Assembly: GCF_900186965.1 (NCBI RefSeq)
Contig: NZ_LT906457.1
Location: 342,501-400,000 of the forward strand
Direction of reading: 5' to 3'
DNA length: 57,500 bases
Source of the DNA: Legionella spiritensis
GTDB taxonomy: Bacteria > Pseudomonadota > Gammaproteobacteria > Legionellales > Legionellaceae
Position 1 is the first letter of the stretch. Each line of letters opens with the position of its first letter. Position numbers and translations under genes: made by a program. Of this stretch, positions 29,767 to 39,016 are shown in pieces. The notes beneath the pieces are model-generated. The model did not search any database. It had not been told where the DNA came from and saw only the letters and a program-made list of their open reading frames with translations.

Positions 29767-29789
29767 GATCCCGCCTGAAACGCGGGATC
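29767..29789 (+). other. Stem-loop downstream of hslU
   Basis: GATCCCGC and GCGGGATC form a perfect 8-bp stem with a 7-nt loop, about 80 nt after the hslU stop. No T run follows, so it is not a standard intrinsic terminator, but it could protect or end the transcript. Confidence 0.4.
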
Positions 29790-29837
29790 CTGTCCATTCG
29801 CACTTGTTGATCAATCATGTCCATAATGTAAAATTAC

Positions 29838-29868
29838 TTAACAATTTTGTTAGGGTATGTAGTATAAT
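29838..29868 (+). promoter_or_regulatory. Candidate promoter of the SulP gene
   Basis: A perfect -10 hexamer TATAAT at 29863-29868 is preceded by TTAACA (29838-29843) with a 19-nt spacer, slightly long for sigma-70. It ends 32 nt upstream of the transporter start codon. Confidence 0.4.
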
Positions 29869-29899
29869 GCGATTCATTTTATCTTGTGGGTGAGGGATT

Positions 29900-31603
29900 A
29901 TGATCGCCATGCGTGAAGCTTATGGAGCCGGACTGTTACAGCGGAGTCACTGGCTGGGCAATATTATCGCCGGTATTATTGTCGGTGTGGTGGCGCTTCC
30001 TTTGTCCATGGCTTTTGCAATCGCCTCCGGCGCCAAGCCGGAGCAAGGTATTTACACGGCCATCGTGGCGGGTGTGGTCGTTTCCATCTTTGGTGGGACC
30101 CGTGTTCAGATTGCAGGTCCGACCGGGGCGTTCATCGCCATTTTAGCCGGTATAACCGTGCAATATGGTATGGATGGATTACAGATAGCCACGCTGCTCG
30201 CAGGATTTATATTGGTTATCATGAGCCTGTTGCGAATGGGAGCGGTTATCCGATTTATTCCCGATCCGGTTATAGTCGGATTTACCTCCGGCATTGCTGT
30301 GATCATCTGGGTTGGCCAGTGGAAGGATTTCTTCGGTCTGCCCGCGGTAGGCGGTGAACATTTTCACCAGAAATTATGGCATTTGCTCCAGGTTTTGCCG
30401 CATTGGCATATAGCCACGACGGCGTTGGCTGTCTTTTCCCTGCTTCTGGTTATCTATTCTCAAAAATGTCCCGGTTTGAAACGCGTACCGGGTCCATTGA
30501 TTGCCTTATTGGCCGCAACTGTTCTGCAGGCTGTTTTCAATTTTAAAGGCGTTGCCACCATTGGCACGGCGTTTGGCGGGATCCCTTACGGTTTGCCGGC
30601 TTTTCATTGGCCGGAGTTAACCCTGTCGCGGGTGATCGAACTGATTGGCCCTGCTTTTGCCATCGCCATGCTCGGTGCCATCGAATCGCTGCTCTCCGCA
30701 GTCGTCGCGGATGGTATGACCGGCACAAGACACAATTCCAACCAGGAGTTGCTGGGGCAGGGATTGGCGAATATTCTGACGCCATTGTTCAGCGGGTTTG
30801 CCGCGACCGGCGCTATCGCCAGAACCGCGACCAACATCCGTAATGGCGGCAATACCCCGGTTGCAGGTATCGTTCATGCCCTGACACTGGTGCTGGTGCT
30901 CTTGTTGCTGGCTCCCCTGGCTGTCCATATCCCGCTGGCTGTACTGGCCGCTATTTTATTTGTTGTAGCCTGGAATATGAGTGAAGCGCGTCATTTTATC
31001 CGTATGATGAAACAGGCGCCGCGAGCGGATGTAGCTATTTTACTGATCACCTTTCTTTTGACCGTATTTGTTGATCTGGTCGTTGCCGTTAATATTGGTG
31101 TCATTCTGGCTATTGTACATTTTCTGAGACGAATGGCTTCCAGCGTCGAATTGCAATTAGCCGGCGACGAACAGCTTCAGGAAGAATTGTCTGAGGAAAA
31201 TGTTTCCAAATTACCGGAAGGTGTTCTGGTTTACATTGCAAACGGCCCTTTGTTTTTTGCCGCCGTTGACAATTTCCAGCGTGCGCTGGCTACGACCCAT
31301 ACAGAGCCGAAAGTATTAATTATTCGCTTGCGCTGGGTACCCTTTATCGATGGCACGGCGCTGCGTTCTCTGGAGGACGTTATCAAAAATCTGCATAAAC
31401 GGGGTGTTCGCGTCCTGTTTAGTGGTGCTAACGAACGGGTGCGCGGCAAACTGGATAAGGCGGGCATCACGGAACTGGTCGGAGTCGGCAATATGGCTAA
31501 GGATTTCCACACGGCTGTGACTCTATGTAAAACACTGGAAAAAGAGGGGGCGCTTTGGGAGCAGTCGACACTGCCGCTCGCTTCCGGTTATAACTCAGTC
31601 TGA
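29900..31603 (+). CDS. SulP-family anion transporter with STAS domain
   Basis: A 567-aa membrane protein. The N-terminal part has the SulP core: GVVALPLSMAFAIASGAKPEQGIYTAIVAG, and AGPTGAFIAILAG in TM3. About 400 residues of hydrophobic segments follow, including GFAATGAIARTATNIRNGGNTPVAG. The cytoplasmic STAS domain (about 435-545) contains IIRLRWVPFIDGTALRSLEDV. SulP members carry sulfate, bicarbonate or dicarboxylates; the substrate cannot be read here. The 3' end overlaps the convergent BrkB gene by 9 nt. Confidence 0.92.
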   Translation: MIAMREAYGAGLLQRSHWLGNIIAGIIVGVVALPLSMAFAIASGAKPEQGIYTAIVAGVVVSIFGGTRVQIAGPTGAFIAILAGITVQYGMDGLQIATLLAGFILVIMSLLRMGAVIRFIPDPVIVGFTSGIAVIIWVGQWKDFFGLPAVGGEHFHQKLWHLLQVLPHWHIATTALAVFSLLLVIYSQKCPGLKRVPGPLIALLAATVLQAVFNFKGVATIGTAFGGIPYGLPAFHWPELTLSRVIELIGPAFAIAMLGAIESLLSAVVADGMTGTRHNSNQELLGQGLANILTPLFSGFAATGAIARTATNIRNGGNTPVAGIVHALTLVLVLLLLAPLAVHIPLAVLAAILFVVAWNMSEARHFIRMMKQAPRADVAILLITFLLTVFVDLVVAVNIGVILAIVHFLRRMASSVELQLAGDEQLQEELSEENVSKLPEGVLVYIANGPLFFAAVDNFQRALATTHTEPKVLIIRLRWVPFIDGTALRSLEDVIKNLHKRGVRVLFSGANERVRGKLDKAGITELVGVGNMAKDFHTAVTLCKTLEKEGALWEQSTLPLASGYNSV

Positions 31604-32860
31604 TTGGTTGTCATCAACGTTCGTATCGGCAAACAAGTGTTCCAGTGAAACGCTGAAACATTCGGCAAGTGCGTGATTACCCTTGCGAAAGAGTTCCCGC
31701 CAGGACGGACTTATGGTTTCAGGCAGCTGTTCTACCTCATTCGATGCCGGCAGGCGGTAGGGGAGCCTTTGACTAAGATCATAAAGGCTCAACTTGTTCA
31801 TATCCTGACTCAGCATATACCGATTATCGGTGGTTTCATGGATCAATCCGGTTTCAGTCAGGCTGGCTATCATATCATTGACGTCAACTGCAAAAGGATA
31901 GGGACAGAGTTCGATCAATTGTTGCAGGGTTAAGCCTCGACCGTCCTCCCGCCGGGCAAGCCAAAGCTGGTGCAACCAAACCAGTGCATGAAAAAAACCC
32001 GGCAGAGGTGTGCCGGTGCGCCTCCTGTAATGGACCGAGAGCGCATAACATATCTCGGCACCAATAAGCGTGATCAGCCATACCCAGTACACCCAGACAA
32101 AGAATAACGGCAGGGTTGCGAACGCGCCATAAACCAGTTCATAGGTATTGTAGTGTGTGAGGTAATAGGCAAATGCGACCTTGGCCGATTCAAACAGCAC
32201 CGTTGCAAAAATCCCTCCCCACAAGCCATGTATTAACCGGACGGGATGGTTGGGAACAACGACATACAAAAACGTAAATCCGGTCAAGGACAATAAGTAA
32301 GGTGCGGCGCTCAAGAGCAGGGATGGCGGCTGATGCGCTTTAATGAATGGCAGGGAAATCAGATAGGAGCTGGCGGCCAGACTTAAACCAAGAAAAATAG
32401 GAGCCAGGGATAAAATAGACCAGTAGAGCAGAAAGGCTGCTACGCCATGCCTTGGTGTGGCGACTCGCCAGATCACATTCATTGCCCGTTCAATGGTGAA
32501 CATGACCAATAAGGCGGTAACAAACAGAAAGGCGACACCCCAGATGGATAATTTGGATACCTGTGCGGCGAAAAGCTGTAAGTAATTCTGAATGATTTTT
32601 CCGGTAGCCGGCACAAAATGCTGAAACACAAAATCCTGAACCGGATCGACCAGCCCCTGGAACACGGGAAACGAGGATAGAATGGCCAGCCCCACTGTCA
32701 TCAGGGGGACAACGGCCAGTAAGCTGGTAAAGGCCAGAGCCGATGCCCGGTAGGTACAGCCGTCGTTAATAAAATTGATAGTTACGAAGCGAATAAAGGC
32801 GATGGTTTGCTTATAGTAATAATTGATATCTTCAATCCAGTTCATGAACGCGTATCCCAT
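31595..32860 (-). CDS. YihY/BrkB-family inner membrane protein
   Basis: A six-helix membrane protein of the UPF0761 family, once misnamed ribonuclease BN. Conserved pieces: CTYRASALAFTSLLAVVPLMTVGLAI, NVIWRV, LLYWSILSLAPIFLGLSLA, HGLWGGIFATVLFESAKVAFAYYL, and FVWVYWVWLITLIGAEICYAL. After the membrane part, residues about 300-380 resemble a winged-helix-like region as in long family members. Function not established. Start may be the second ATG at 32845 (MNWIEDINYYY). Confidence 0.9.
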   Translation of the reverse strand: MGYAFMNWIEDINYYYKQTIAFIRFVTINFINDGCTYRASALAFTSLLAVVPLMTVGLAILSSFPVFQGLVDPVQDFVFQHFVPATGKIIQNYLQLFAAQVSKLSIWGVAFLFVTALLVMFTIERAMNVIWRVATPRHGVAAFLLYWSILSLAPIFLGLSLAASSYLISLPFIKAHQPPSLLLSAAPYLLSLTGFTFLYVVVPNHPVRLIHGLWGGIFATVLFESAKVAFAYYLTHYNTYELVYGAFATLPLFFVWVYWVWLITLIGAEICYALSVHYRRRTGTPLPGFFHALVWLHQLWLARREDGRGLTLQQLIELCPYPFAVDVNDMIASLTETGLIHETTDNRYMLSQDMNKLSLYDLSQRLPYRLPASNEVEQLPETISPSWRELFRKGNHALAECFSVSLEHLFADTNVDDNQSD

Positions 32861-33243
32861 CCCGAGTCATGGTTTTTATCAGGCTGGTGCGACTTCCGCT
32901 TCCATACGTTTGGTGGGCGGTCCTGACAGTGAGAACGTACCAGCCCAGGGTAATTCAGATAATTAATTCCTGGGTTTTGTGCACTTATCCCATCCAAAAG
33001 CAGTCTGCAATAGGTAAGTGTATGGAATTACTATCGCACAGTATAAGTCAAATGGCTATCAGAGTATAAATCCTGTTGGCGCCTTCCAGTCGACGACCTT
33101 CACAGGCCTGTTATAACATGTTTTTACTGCCTGAGCCGCTTCTTTGTTGATCAGGGTGGAATTAAGCAATAATAGCGCTTGATCCTTACGTTGCGTGATA
33201 GAATACCATCCATTACGAGGAAATGAATGAGAGGAGTAGCAAC
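32861..33243. other. 383-bp gap, no convincing gene
   Basis: Two short open frames (plus 32869-33069; minus 33059-33343) have no ribosome site and no recognisable family. The minus one ends in a protein-like stretch (EAAQAVKTCYNRPVKVVDW) and may be a decayed remnant. An isolated end of the dispersed repeat lies at 32969-32990. Confidence 0.5.
32969..32990 (+). repeat. Isolated terminal repeat of the dispersed element family
   Basis: GGTTTTGTGCACTTATCC closely matches the right end of copy E read backwards (GGTTCTGTGCACTTATCC). No REP-like core follows. A small hairpin CCCAGG / CCTGGG (32944-32949 and 32969-32974) joins it. Confidence 0.55.
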
Positions 33244-34089
33244 GTGTCGGAACAATATCAAGGGCAGACAAGCGATTCCGAACTGGGAAAAAAATCAGAA
33301 TACGATGATACGTATAATCCGGACAGGCTCTATCCCATTGCACGCTCAGGAAAACGGTCAGAGATAGGTATCGATCCCAATCGTCTTCCCTTTTATGGTT
33401 TCGATTGCTGGAATCATTACGAAGTGTCCTGGCTCAATGACAAAGGGAAGCCGGTTGTGGCTATTGCTGAAATTCTTTATAATTGCTCATCTCCCTTCTT
33501 GATAGAATCAAAATCACTCAAGCTGTATTTTAATTCCTTGAACAATACAAAATTCAAGCATAAAAGAGAGGTGGAGGTGATGATTAAAGACGATCTGGAA
33601 CAGCGGGTTCAATCGGATGTCGCAGTCACTATTCACGAGCTTGGCCAATATTCGGGGTGGTCTATGTCCGAGGCGTTTCAGGGTGTGTGTCTGGATGCTC
33701 TGGACATCGAATGTTCCACTTATCAGGTCGACCCTTCCTTGCTGTCTGCTTCGGGAGACTCGGTTGAAGAGGTGCTTTATTCGGATTTATTGAAATCCAA
33801 CTGCCTGGTAACCGGCCAACCTGATTGGGGAAGCGTACAGATTGCCTATAGAGGCCAACAAATTCATCGTGAGGGTTTGTTGCAATACATCGTTTCTTTC
33901 CGTAACCACAATGAATTTCATGAACAATGTATAGAGCGGATATTTGTAGACGTCATGAAGCGCTGCCATCCGGAAGAATTGACGGTTTACGGTCGTTATA
34001 CCCGTCGCGGGGGATTGGATATTAATCCCTTGCGCAGTTCCCGGCCTGTATCATGGCCTAACCGCAATATCCGCCTGCTTCGCCAATAG
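33244..34089 (+). CDS. queF: NADPH-dependent 7-cyano-7-deazaguanine reductase QueF
   Basis: Reduces preQ0 to preQ1 in queuosine biosynthesis. The bimodular form is present (281 aa): LYPIARSGKRSEIG, FDCWNHYEVSWLN and GKPVVAIAEI in the first half, the ESKSLKLYFNSLNNTKF substrate motif, then NCLVTGQPDWGSVQIAYRG with the catalytic Cys and EFHEQCIERIF in the second. The GTG at 33244 is chosen because GAGGAG lies 7 nt upstream; the ATG at 33223 has its site too close. QueH of the same pathway lies at 8359-9048. Confidence 0.94.
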   Translation: MSEQYQGQTSDSELGKKSEYDDTYNPDRLYPIARSGKRSEIGIDPNRLPFYGFDCWNHYEVSWLNDKGKPVVAIAEILYNCSSPFLIESKSLKLYFNSLNNTKFKHKREVEVMIKDDLEQRVQSDVAVTIHELGQYSGWSMSEAFQGVCLDALDIECSTYQVDPSLLSASGDSVEEVLYSDLLKSNCLVTGQPDWGSVQIAYRGQQIHREGLLQYIVSFRNHNEFHEQCIERIFVDVMKRCHPEELTVYGRYTRRGGLDINPLRSSRPVSWPNRNIRLLRQ

Positions 34090-34138
34090 GGACAGACTTT
34101 TTTAACGAGTGTTGACTCGAACGTTTAGGTAGTAAGTT

Positions 34139-35377
34139 ATGAACAAAGAAAAATCATTAATGACCATGTTTCCCCTGTTTCTGGTGCTTTTTATTGATGG
34201 CATGGGACTGGGCTTGTTATTGCCTATTATGAACGCGCTGATCATGGAGCCGGAAACCGGTTTTCTAGCGGCTCATCTAAGCATAGGCGTCCGTGATTTT
34301 TATTACGGTCTGACCTTGGGTATTTTTATGATTTGCTGGTTTTTTGGTGCCGCGATCCTGGGTGATCTGTCCGATAATGTAGGACGTAAAAAATCACTGA
34401 TGATTTGTCTGATAGGGGCTTTTGCAGGCTATCTGCTTTCCGCCCTTGCCGTGGTTTGTCAAAGTTATTGGGCGTTATTGCTCGGTCGCGTCATTGCCGG
34501 ATTTACCGCCGGCAGTCAGCCTATCGCACAGGCCGCCATTGTCGACGTCAGCTCGGAGGAGGGCAAAGCCCGTAATATAGGCTTGATTCTGCTTGCGGTT
34601 TCACTGGGCTTCGTATTCGGCCCCGTTTTTGGCGGACTGCTTTCCGATGCACGTCTGGTGAGCTGGTTTAATTATGCGACACCGCTTTATTTTGCCTCGC
34701 TCATTTCCTTGTTGAACGCTTTCTTGCTGGCTATTACCTTCAGGGAAACCTTTACCAAGGCTTCGCAAAAAATCACTGTTCGCTGGCACCATGCTATCCA
34801 TATTTTTGCGTCAGCCTTCCGACATCCGGCTATTGCCCGTTATTCCGTCGTTTTGCTGATCATGATTTTTGGATGGAGTAATTATTTTTCATTTATTCCG
34901 TTATATCTGTTGCAGATTTACCATTACAGTGCCATGCAGAACTCCTTTTTTCTGGCGGTGATGGGATTGGGTTTCAGTCTGGGGTGCGGTTACGTCGTGG
35001 ATTGGTGTACAAAACGCTACAATTATGACGCTGTTGTGATCGCAGGCCTTGGTATTACTGCCTTAAACGTCTTGCTGGTACTGCTCAGCAGCCAGGAATG
35101 GGTGGCGTGGTTCGCCACGTTTGTTATTGGGGTTAGTCTGTCTGTGGCTTACTCCGTCCTGCTGACTATTTTTTCCAATCAGGTTGGTGAAAGCGAGCAA
35201 GGTTGGGTGATGGGCGTAACCGGCTCCATCATGGCGCTTTGCTTCGGATTAACGTCCCTGTTTACCGGGTTAATTGCCCATATGGGGGCGGGTTTACCGA
35301 TGATACTGGCGATAGGCGGTTTGGGTTTCAGTGCCATGTTACTGTTTTTTGTGAAGCCGGAAACGGCCATGGCATAA
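34139..35377 (+). CDS. MFS transporter of the DHA1/drug-efflux type
   Basis: A 412-aa protein with 12 hydrophobic helices. Motif A between helices 2 and 3 is GDLSDNVGRKKSLM, and helix 5 carries SLGFVFGPVFGGLLSD, like the antiporter motif C of TetA-type exporters. It therefore more likely exports small molecules than imports nutrients, but the substrate is unknown. Starts 49 nt after queF; WrbA follows 39 nt downstream. Confidence 0.88.
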   Translation: MNKEKSLMTMFPLFLVLFIDGMGLGLLLPIMNALIMEPETGFLAAHLSIGVRDFYYGLTLGIFMICWFFGAAILGDLSDNVGRKKSLMICLIGAFAGYLLSALAVVCQSYWALLLGRVIAGFTAGSQPIAQAAIVDVSSEEGKARNIGLILLAVSLGFVFGPVFGGLLSDARLVSWFNYATPLYFASLISLLNAFLLAITFRETFTKASQKITVRWHHAIHIFASAFRHPAIARYSVVLLIMIFGWSNYFSFIPLYLLQIYHYSAMQNSFFLAVMGLGFSLGCGYVVDWCTKRYNYDAVVIAGLGITALNVLLVLLSSQEWVAWFATFVIGVSLSVAYSVLLTIFSNQVGESEQGWVMGVTGSIMALCFGLTSLFTGLIAHMGAGLPMILAIGGLGFSAMLLFFVKPETAMA

Positions 35378-35401
35378 TGCCCAATCAGGCAAACATCGTA
35401 A

Positions 35402-36037
<636 letters not shown>

Positions 36038-36195
36038 CGAAAATCACCCCTCTTTATTCTCGCGTTCCTCTTTGCTGCATGCCGGCTGTGGTCTTGATAG
36101 AAATCGCAGGATAGAAATGCGCGCGCATCCGGTCAGCGGCTTGCAATTATTGTCCGGTCTAAGTAAGGTCATGGCTTTTGTGGAAGAGAGAATCA

Positions 36196-36978
36196 GTGAA
36201 AATCATCAGTTTTAATGCCAACGGGATCCGGGCCGCCGTTCGCAACGGCTTTTACGAATGGCTGCTAGCTCAGAATGCCGATTTTGTCTGTATTCAGGAA
36301 ACAAAATCGCAAGTCGGGCAGTTATTGCCGGAAGAATATTATTTCCCTCGCGATTATTTCTGTGAGTATTATGATGCCGTAAAAAAAGGGTATAGCGGTG
36401 TGGCTATCTATGCCCGGCGCAAGCCCGAGAACATCATTAAAGGGCTGGGATTTGATTATTGCGATCAGGAAGGTCGCTATATTCAGTTTGATTATCCTCA
36501 ATTCAGCGTGGTATCTCTGTATCTACCCTCTGGAACCAGCGGGGACGAACGTCAAAGCGTCAAATACGATTTTCTGGAGCGGTTTGCTGATCATTTACTG
36601 CGTTTAAAAGAGGAAGGTCGGGAATTGATTCTTTGCGGCGACTACAATATCGCACATAAAAAAATTGATTTGAAAAATTGGCGTGGTAATCAGAAAAACT
36701 CCGGCTTTTTGCCGGAAGAACGGGCATGGATGGATCAATTGTTTGGTCCCATGGGTTTTGTGGACGCATTTCGGGTGTTGAATCAGGAGGAAGATCAATA
36801 CACCTGGTGGTCCTATCGCGGACAAGCCTGGGCAAAAAATGTCGGGTGGAGAATTGATTACCAGGTTATTACGCCGGGATTAAAGGATTGCGTGTGTCGC
36901 GTTGCTGTTCATCGTGATGACCGATGGTCTGATCATGCGCCCTTGATTATTGAATACAGCGGAGAGTGGTATGCTTAA
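36196..36978 (+). CDS. xthA: Exodeoxyribonuclease III (first of two tandem copies)
   Basis: AP endonuclease and 3'-5' exonuclease of base-excision repair. Motifs: ISFNANGIRAAV, CIQETKSQ (metal-binding Glu), GYSGVAIYARR, CGDYNIAHKKIDL, RIDYQVI and WSDHAPLI (catalytic Asp-His). The GTG at 36196 (VKIISFNANG) was chosen over the upstream frame opening, as family members start just before this strand. 260 aa. It overlaps the next xth gene by 8 nt. Confidence 0.93.
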   Translation: MKIISFNANGIRAAVRNGFYEWLLAQNADFVCIQETKSQVGQLLPEEYYFPRDYFCEYYDAVKKGYSGVAIYARRKPENIIKGLGFDYCDQEGRYIQFDYPQFSVVSLYLPSGTSGDERQSVKYDFLERFADHLLRLKEEGRELILCGDYNIAHKKIDLKNWRGNQKNSGFLPEERAWMDQLFGPMGFVDAFRVLNQEEDQYTWWSYRGQAWAKNVGWRIDYQVITPGLKDCVCRVAVHRDDRWSDHAPLIIEYSGEWYA

Positions 36979-37750
36979 ACTGGCAAGCTGGAATGTGAAC
37001 TCGCTAAAAATTCGTCTTGATCAGGTGCTGTCCTGGCTTGAGGCAACCAATGTCGATATTCTGGCTCTTCAGGAAACGAAATTGATCGATGAAAACTTTC
37101 CTGTCCAGCCTTTTACGGATCGCGGTTTTCAGGTTGTTTATGCAGGCCAGAAAACATATAACGGTGTGGCGGTTATCAGCCGTCATCCCTTGAGCGAGGT
37201 TGTTACCGATATTCCCGGTTTGCCGGATCCGCAACGACGTATTCTGGCAACCACGGTTGCCGATATTCGCCTGGTTAATTTATACGTACCCAATGGTTCC
37301 GAGGTTGAGTCCGACAAGTACCACTATAAACTGGACTGGTTGAGTAAAGTTCATGCCTATATTCAGCAACAATTGCATATTTATCCCAGATTAGCCGTGG
37401 TTGGCGATTTTAATATCGCTCCGGACGATCGGGATGTGCATGATCCTGAAGAATGGCAAGGCTGTGTGCTGGTTAGCCCTCCGGAACGGCAGGCTTTCTC
37501 GGATCTGCTGAATCTTGGTTTGGTGGACAGTTTTCGCTTGTTTGTGCAGGAAGAGAAGCTGTACAGCTGGTGGGATTACCGCGCTGCCGGTTTTCGGCGT
37601 AACCGTGGTTTACGAATTGATCATGTTTTGTTGAATAAGGAGTTGGCATCGCACTGCCTTCGGTCTATCATTGATAAGGAGCCAAGACGACATGAAAGAC
37701 CGTCGGATCATGCCCCTGTTATGGTTGAGCTGGAATTGCCGTTACAATAA
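36971..37750 (+). CDS. Exodeoxyribonuclease III (second tandem copy)
   Basis: A paralogue of the preceding gene, of the E. coli ExoIII fold: LASWNVNSLKIRL, LALQETKLID, YNGVAVISRHPL, VVGDFNIAPDDRDVHDPEEW, SWWDYRAAGFRRNRGLRIDHVLL and SDHAPVMVEL. Start ATG at 36971 has GGAGAG upstream, inside the end of the first copy. The two proteins differ throughout, so the duplication is old. Both have complete catalytic residues. Confidence 0.93.
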   Translation: MLKLASWNVNSLKIRLDQVLSWLEATNVDILALQETKLIDENFPVQPFTDRGFQVVYAGQKTYNGVAVISRHPLSEVVTDIPGLPDPQRRILATTVADIRLVNLYVPNGSEVESDKYHYKLDWLSKVHAYIQQQLHIYPRLAVVGDFNIAPDDRDVHDPEEWQGCVLVSPPERQAFSDLLNLGLVDSFRLFVQEEKLYSWWDYRAAGFRRNRGLRIDHVLLNKELASHCLRSIIDKEPRRHERPSDHAPVMVELELPLQ

Positions 37751-37787
37751 TCAGGATTTTAAATATCAAGAAAAGGACATCAAACAA

Positions 37788-38540
37788 ATGAACACAATAA
37801 AACGATTCGGTATGGTCATGACGTTATTGGCCTCATCTGCTTCCTATGCGGCGAGCTTGCCCGTACCGGATCCTCTTTTAAAAATGAGTAAGGTGACATC
37901 GGCTACCAAGCAAGCCAATATGACACCCAAACAAGCCCTGCAACGTTTGAAAGAAGGAAATTTGCGGTTTGTTGGCGCACAGATGAAGCAGAGAAATTTT
38001 CTGGCTCAGGCCAAACAGTCATCCTATGGCCAATACCCGTGGGCAATTATTCTGAATTGTATGGATTCGCGCAGTGTTCCGGAGTTGTTTTTTGACCAGG
38101 GACTGGCTGATTTATTCATACTCAGAGTTGCTGGAAATGTTCTGAGTGACGATCTTCTGGGTAGTATGGAGTATGCAACCAAGGCGGTTGGCACGCCATT
38201 GATTGTTGTACTGGGGCATACGTCCTGTGGCGCCGTTGCGGGTGCGTGTCAGGGGGTGCGGCTTGGTCATCTCGATAATGTGCTTGATAAAATCAAACCG
38301 GTGATTGCGCAATCTCAAAAAGAGACCGGTACAGATAATTGCGGTCACGACGCGTTACTCAATGAAATAGCGAAAAATAACGCTTTACGGGCTGCGGCTC
38401 AAATACGGGAACAAAGCCCGATAATCAGCGAATTGATTGCCAAGGGTAAAGTTGGCATCGTCGCCGGTATGCATGACATTAAAACAGGTAAGGTGACGTT
38501 TTTTGAAGAGGGCAGGTTATTGCCAGGGGGAAAAAATTGA
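37788..38540 (+). CDS. Periplasmic beta-class carbonic anhydrase
   Basis: Interconverts CO2 and bicarbonate. The open frame extends upstream into the xth gene, but the ATG at 37788 (MNTIKRFGMVMTLLAS) has AAGGA upstream and starts a signal peptide cut near SYA-AS, so the enzyme should be exported. Zinc ligands and dyad: Cys91 with Asp93 and Arg95 in NCMDSR, His144 and Cys147 in GHTSCGAV. 250 aa. An exported beta-carbonic anhydrase is known in some Legionella and other intracellular pathogens. Confidence 0.93.
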   Translation: MNTIKRFGMVMTLLASSASYAASLPVPDPLLKMSKVTSATKQANMTPKQALQRLKEGNLRFVGAQMKQRNFLAQAKQSSYGQYPWAIILNCMDSRSVPELFFDQGLADLFILRVAGNVLSDDLLGSMEYATKAVGTPLIVVLGHTSCGAVAGACQGVRLGHLDNVLDKIKPVIAQSQKETGTDNCGHDALLNEIAKNNALRAAAQIREQSPIISELIAKGKVGIVAGMHDIKTGKVTFFEEGRLLPGGKN

Positions 38541-38646
38541 TTTGATGCCCCATTTCTGTTAACCTTGCGCGTCATTTACAGTAGAGTATGGTGCCTGGCC
38601 TGGTTCAGGTGGCGATGCTTATTATAGAAACATAGAGAGTGGTATT

Positions 38647-38850
38647 ATGAAATCGGCAATTCACCCTGAGTATGAAACAATTAAAGTGACCTGCAGCTGT
38701 GGCAACACTTTTGAAACAGGTTCTACCTTGTGCAAGGATTTGAGCGTTGAAGTGTGCTCGGAATGCCATCCGTTCTACACCGGAAAACAAAAATTGGTGG
38801 ATACTGGTGGCCGGGTTCAGAAATTCCGCGATCGGTACAAGAAGCGATAA
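38647..38850 (+). CDS. rpmE: 50S ribosomal protein L31 (zinc-binding form)
   Basis: 67 aa beginning [19 protein letters not shown], with the zinc cysteines CSCG and CSECHPF and the basic C-terminus [12 protein letters not shown]. This is the C+ form, which can serve as a zinc reserve. A strong intrinsic terminator follows about 60 nt downstream. Confidence 0.97.
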   Translation: MKSAIHPEYETIKVTCSCGNTFETGSTLCKDLSVEVCSECHPFYTGKQKLVDTGGRVQKFRDRYKKR

Positions 38851-38908
38851 TTGTCTTTCCATTATTCAAGAATAATAAATATATAAGTTTATGGTTTTAT
38901 AGGAAAAA

Positions 38909-38941
38909 TAAAAAGGCGCATCAATAATGCGCCTTTTTTTT
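38909..38941 (+). terminator. Rho-independent terminator after rpmE
   Basis: AAAAAGGCGCA and TGCGCCTTTTT form a stem with a short AT loop, followed by a run of T residues. A textbook intrinsic terminator, possibly usable from both strands. Confidence 0.9.
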
Positions 38942-39016
38942 GCAAAAATATCTGTTAATGTTTATTTTTTTTCTATATGATTTTTCGCTGTGTTAATAAA
39001 CGAGAGAGTAGGTGTT

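Noticed and set aside
33059-33343. A 94-codon minus-strand frame overlapping queF antisense
   Set aside because: The C-terminal stretch looks protein-like, but there is no start or ribosome site outside queF; at most a gene remnant.
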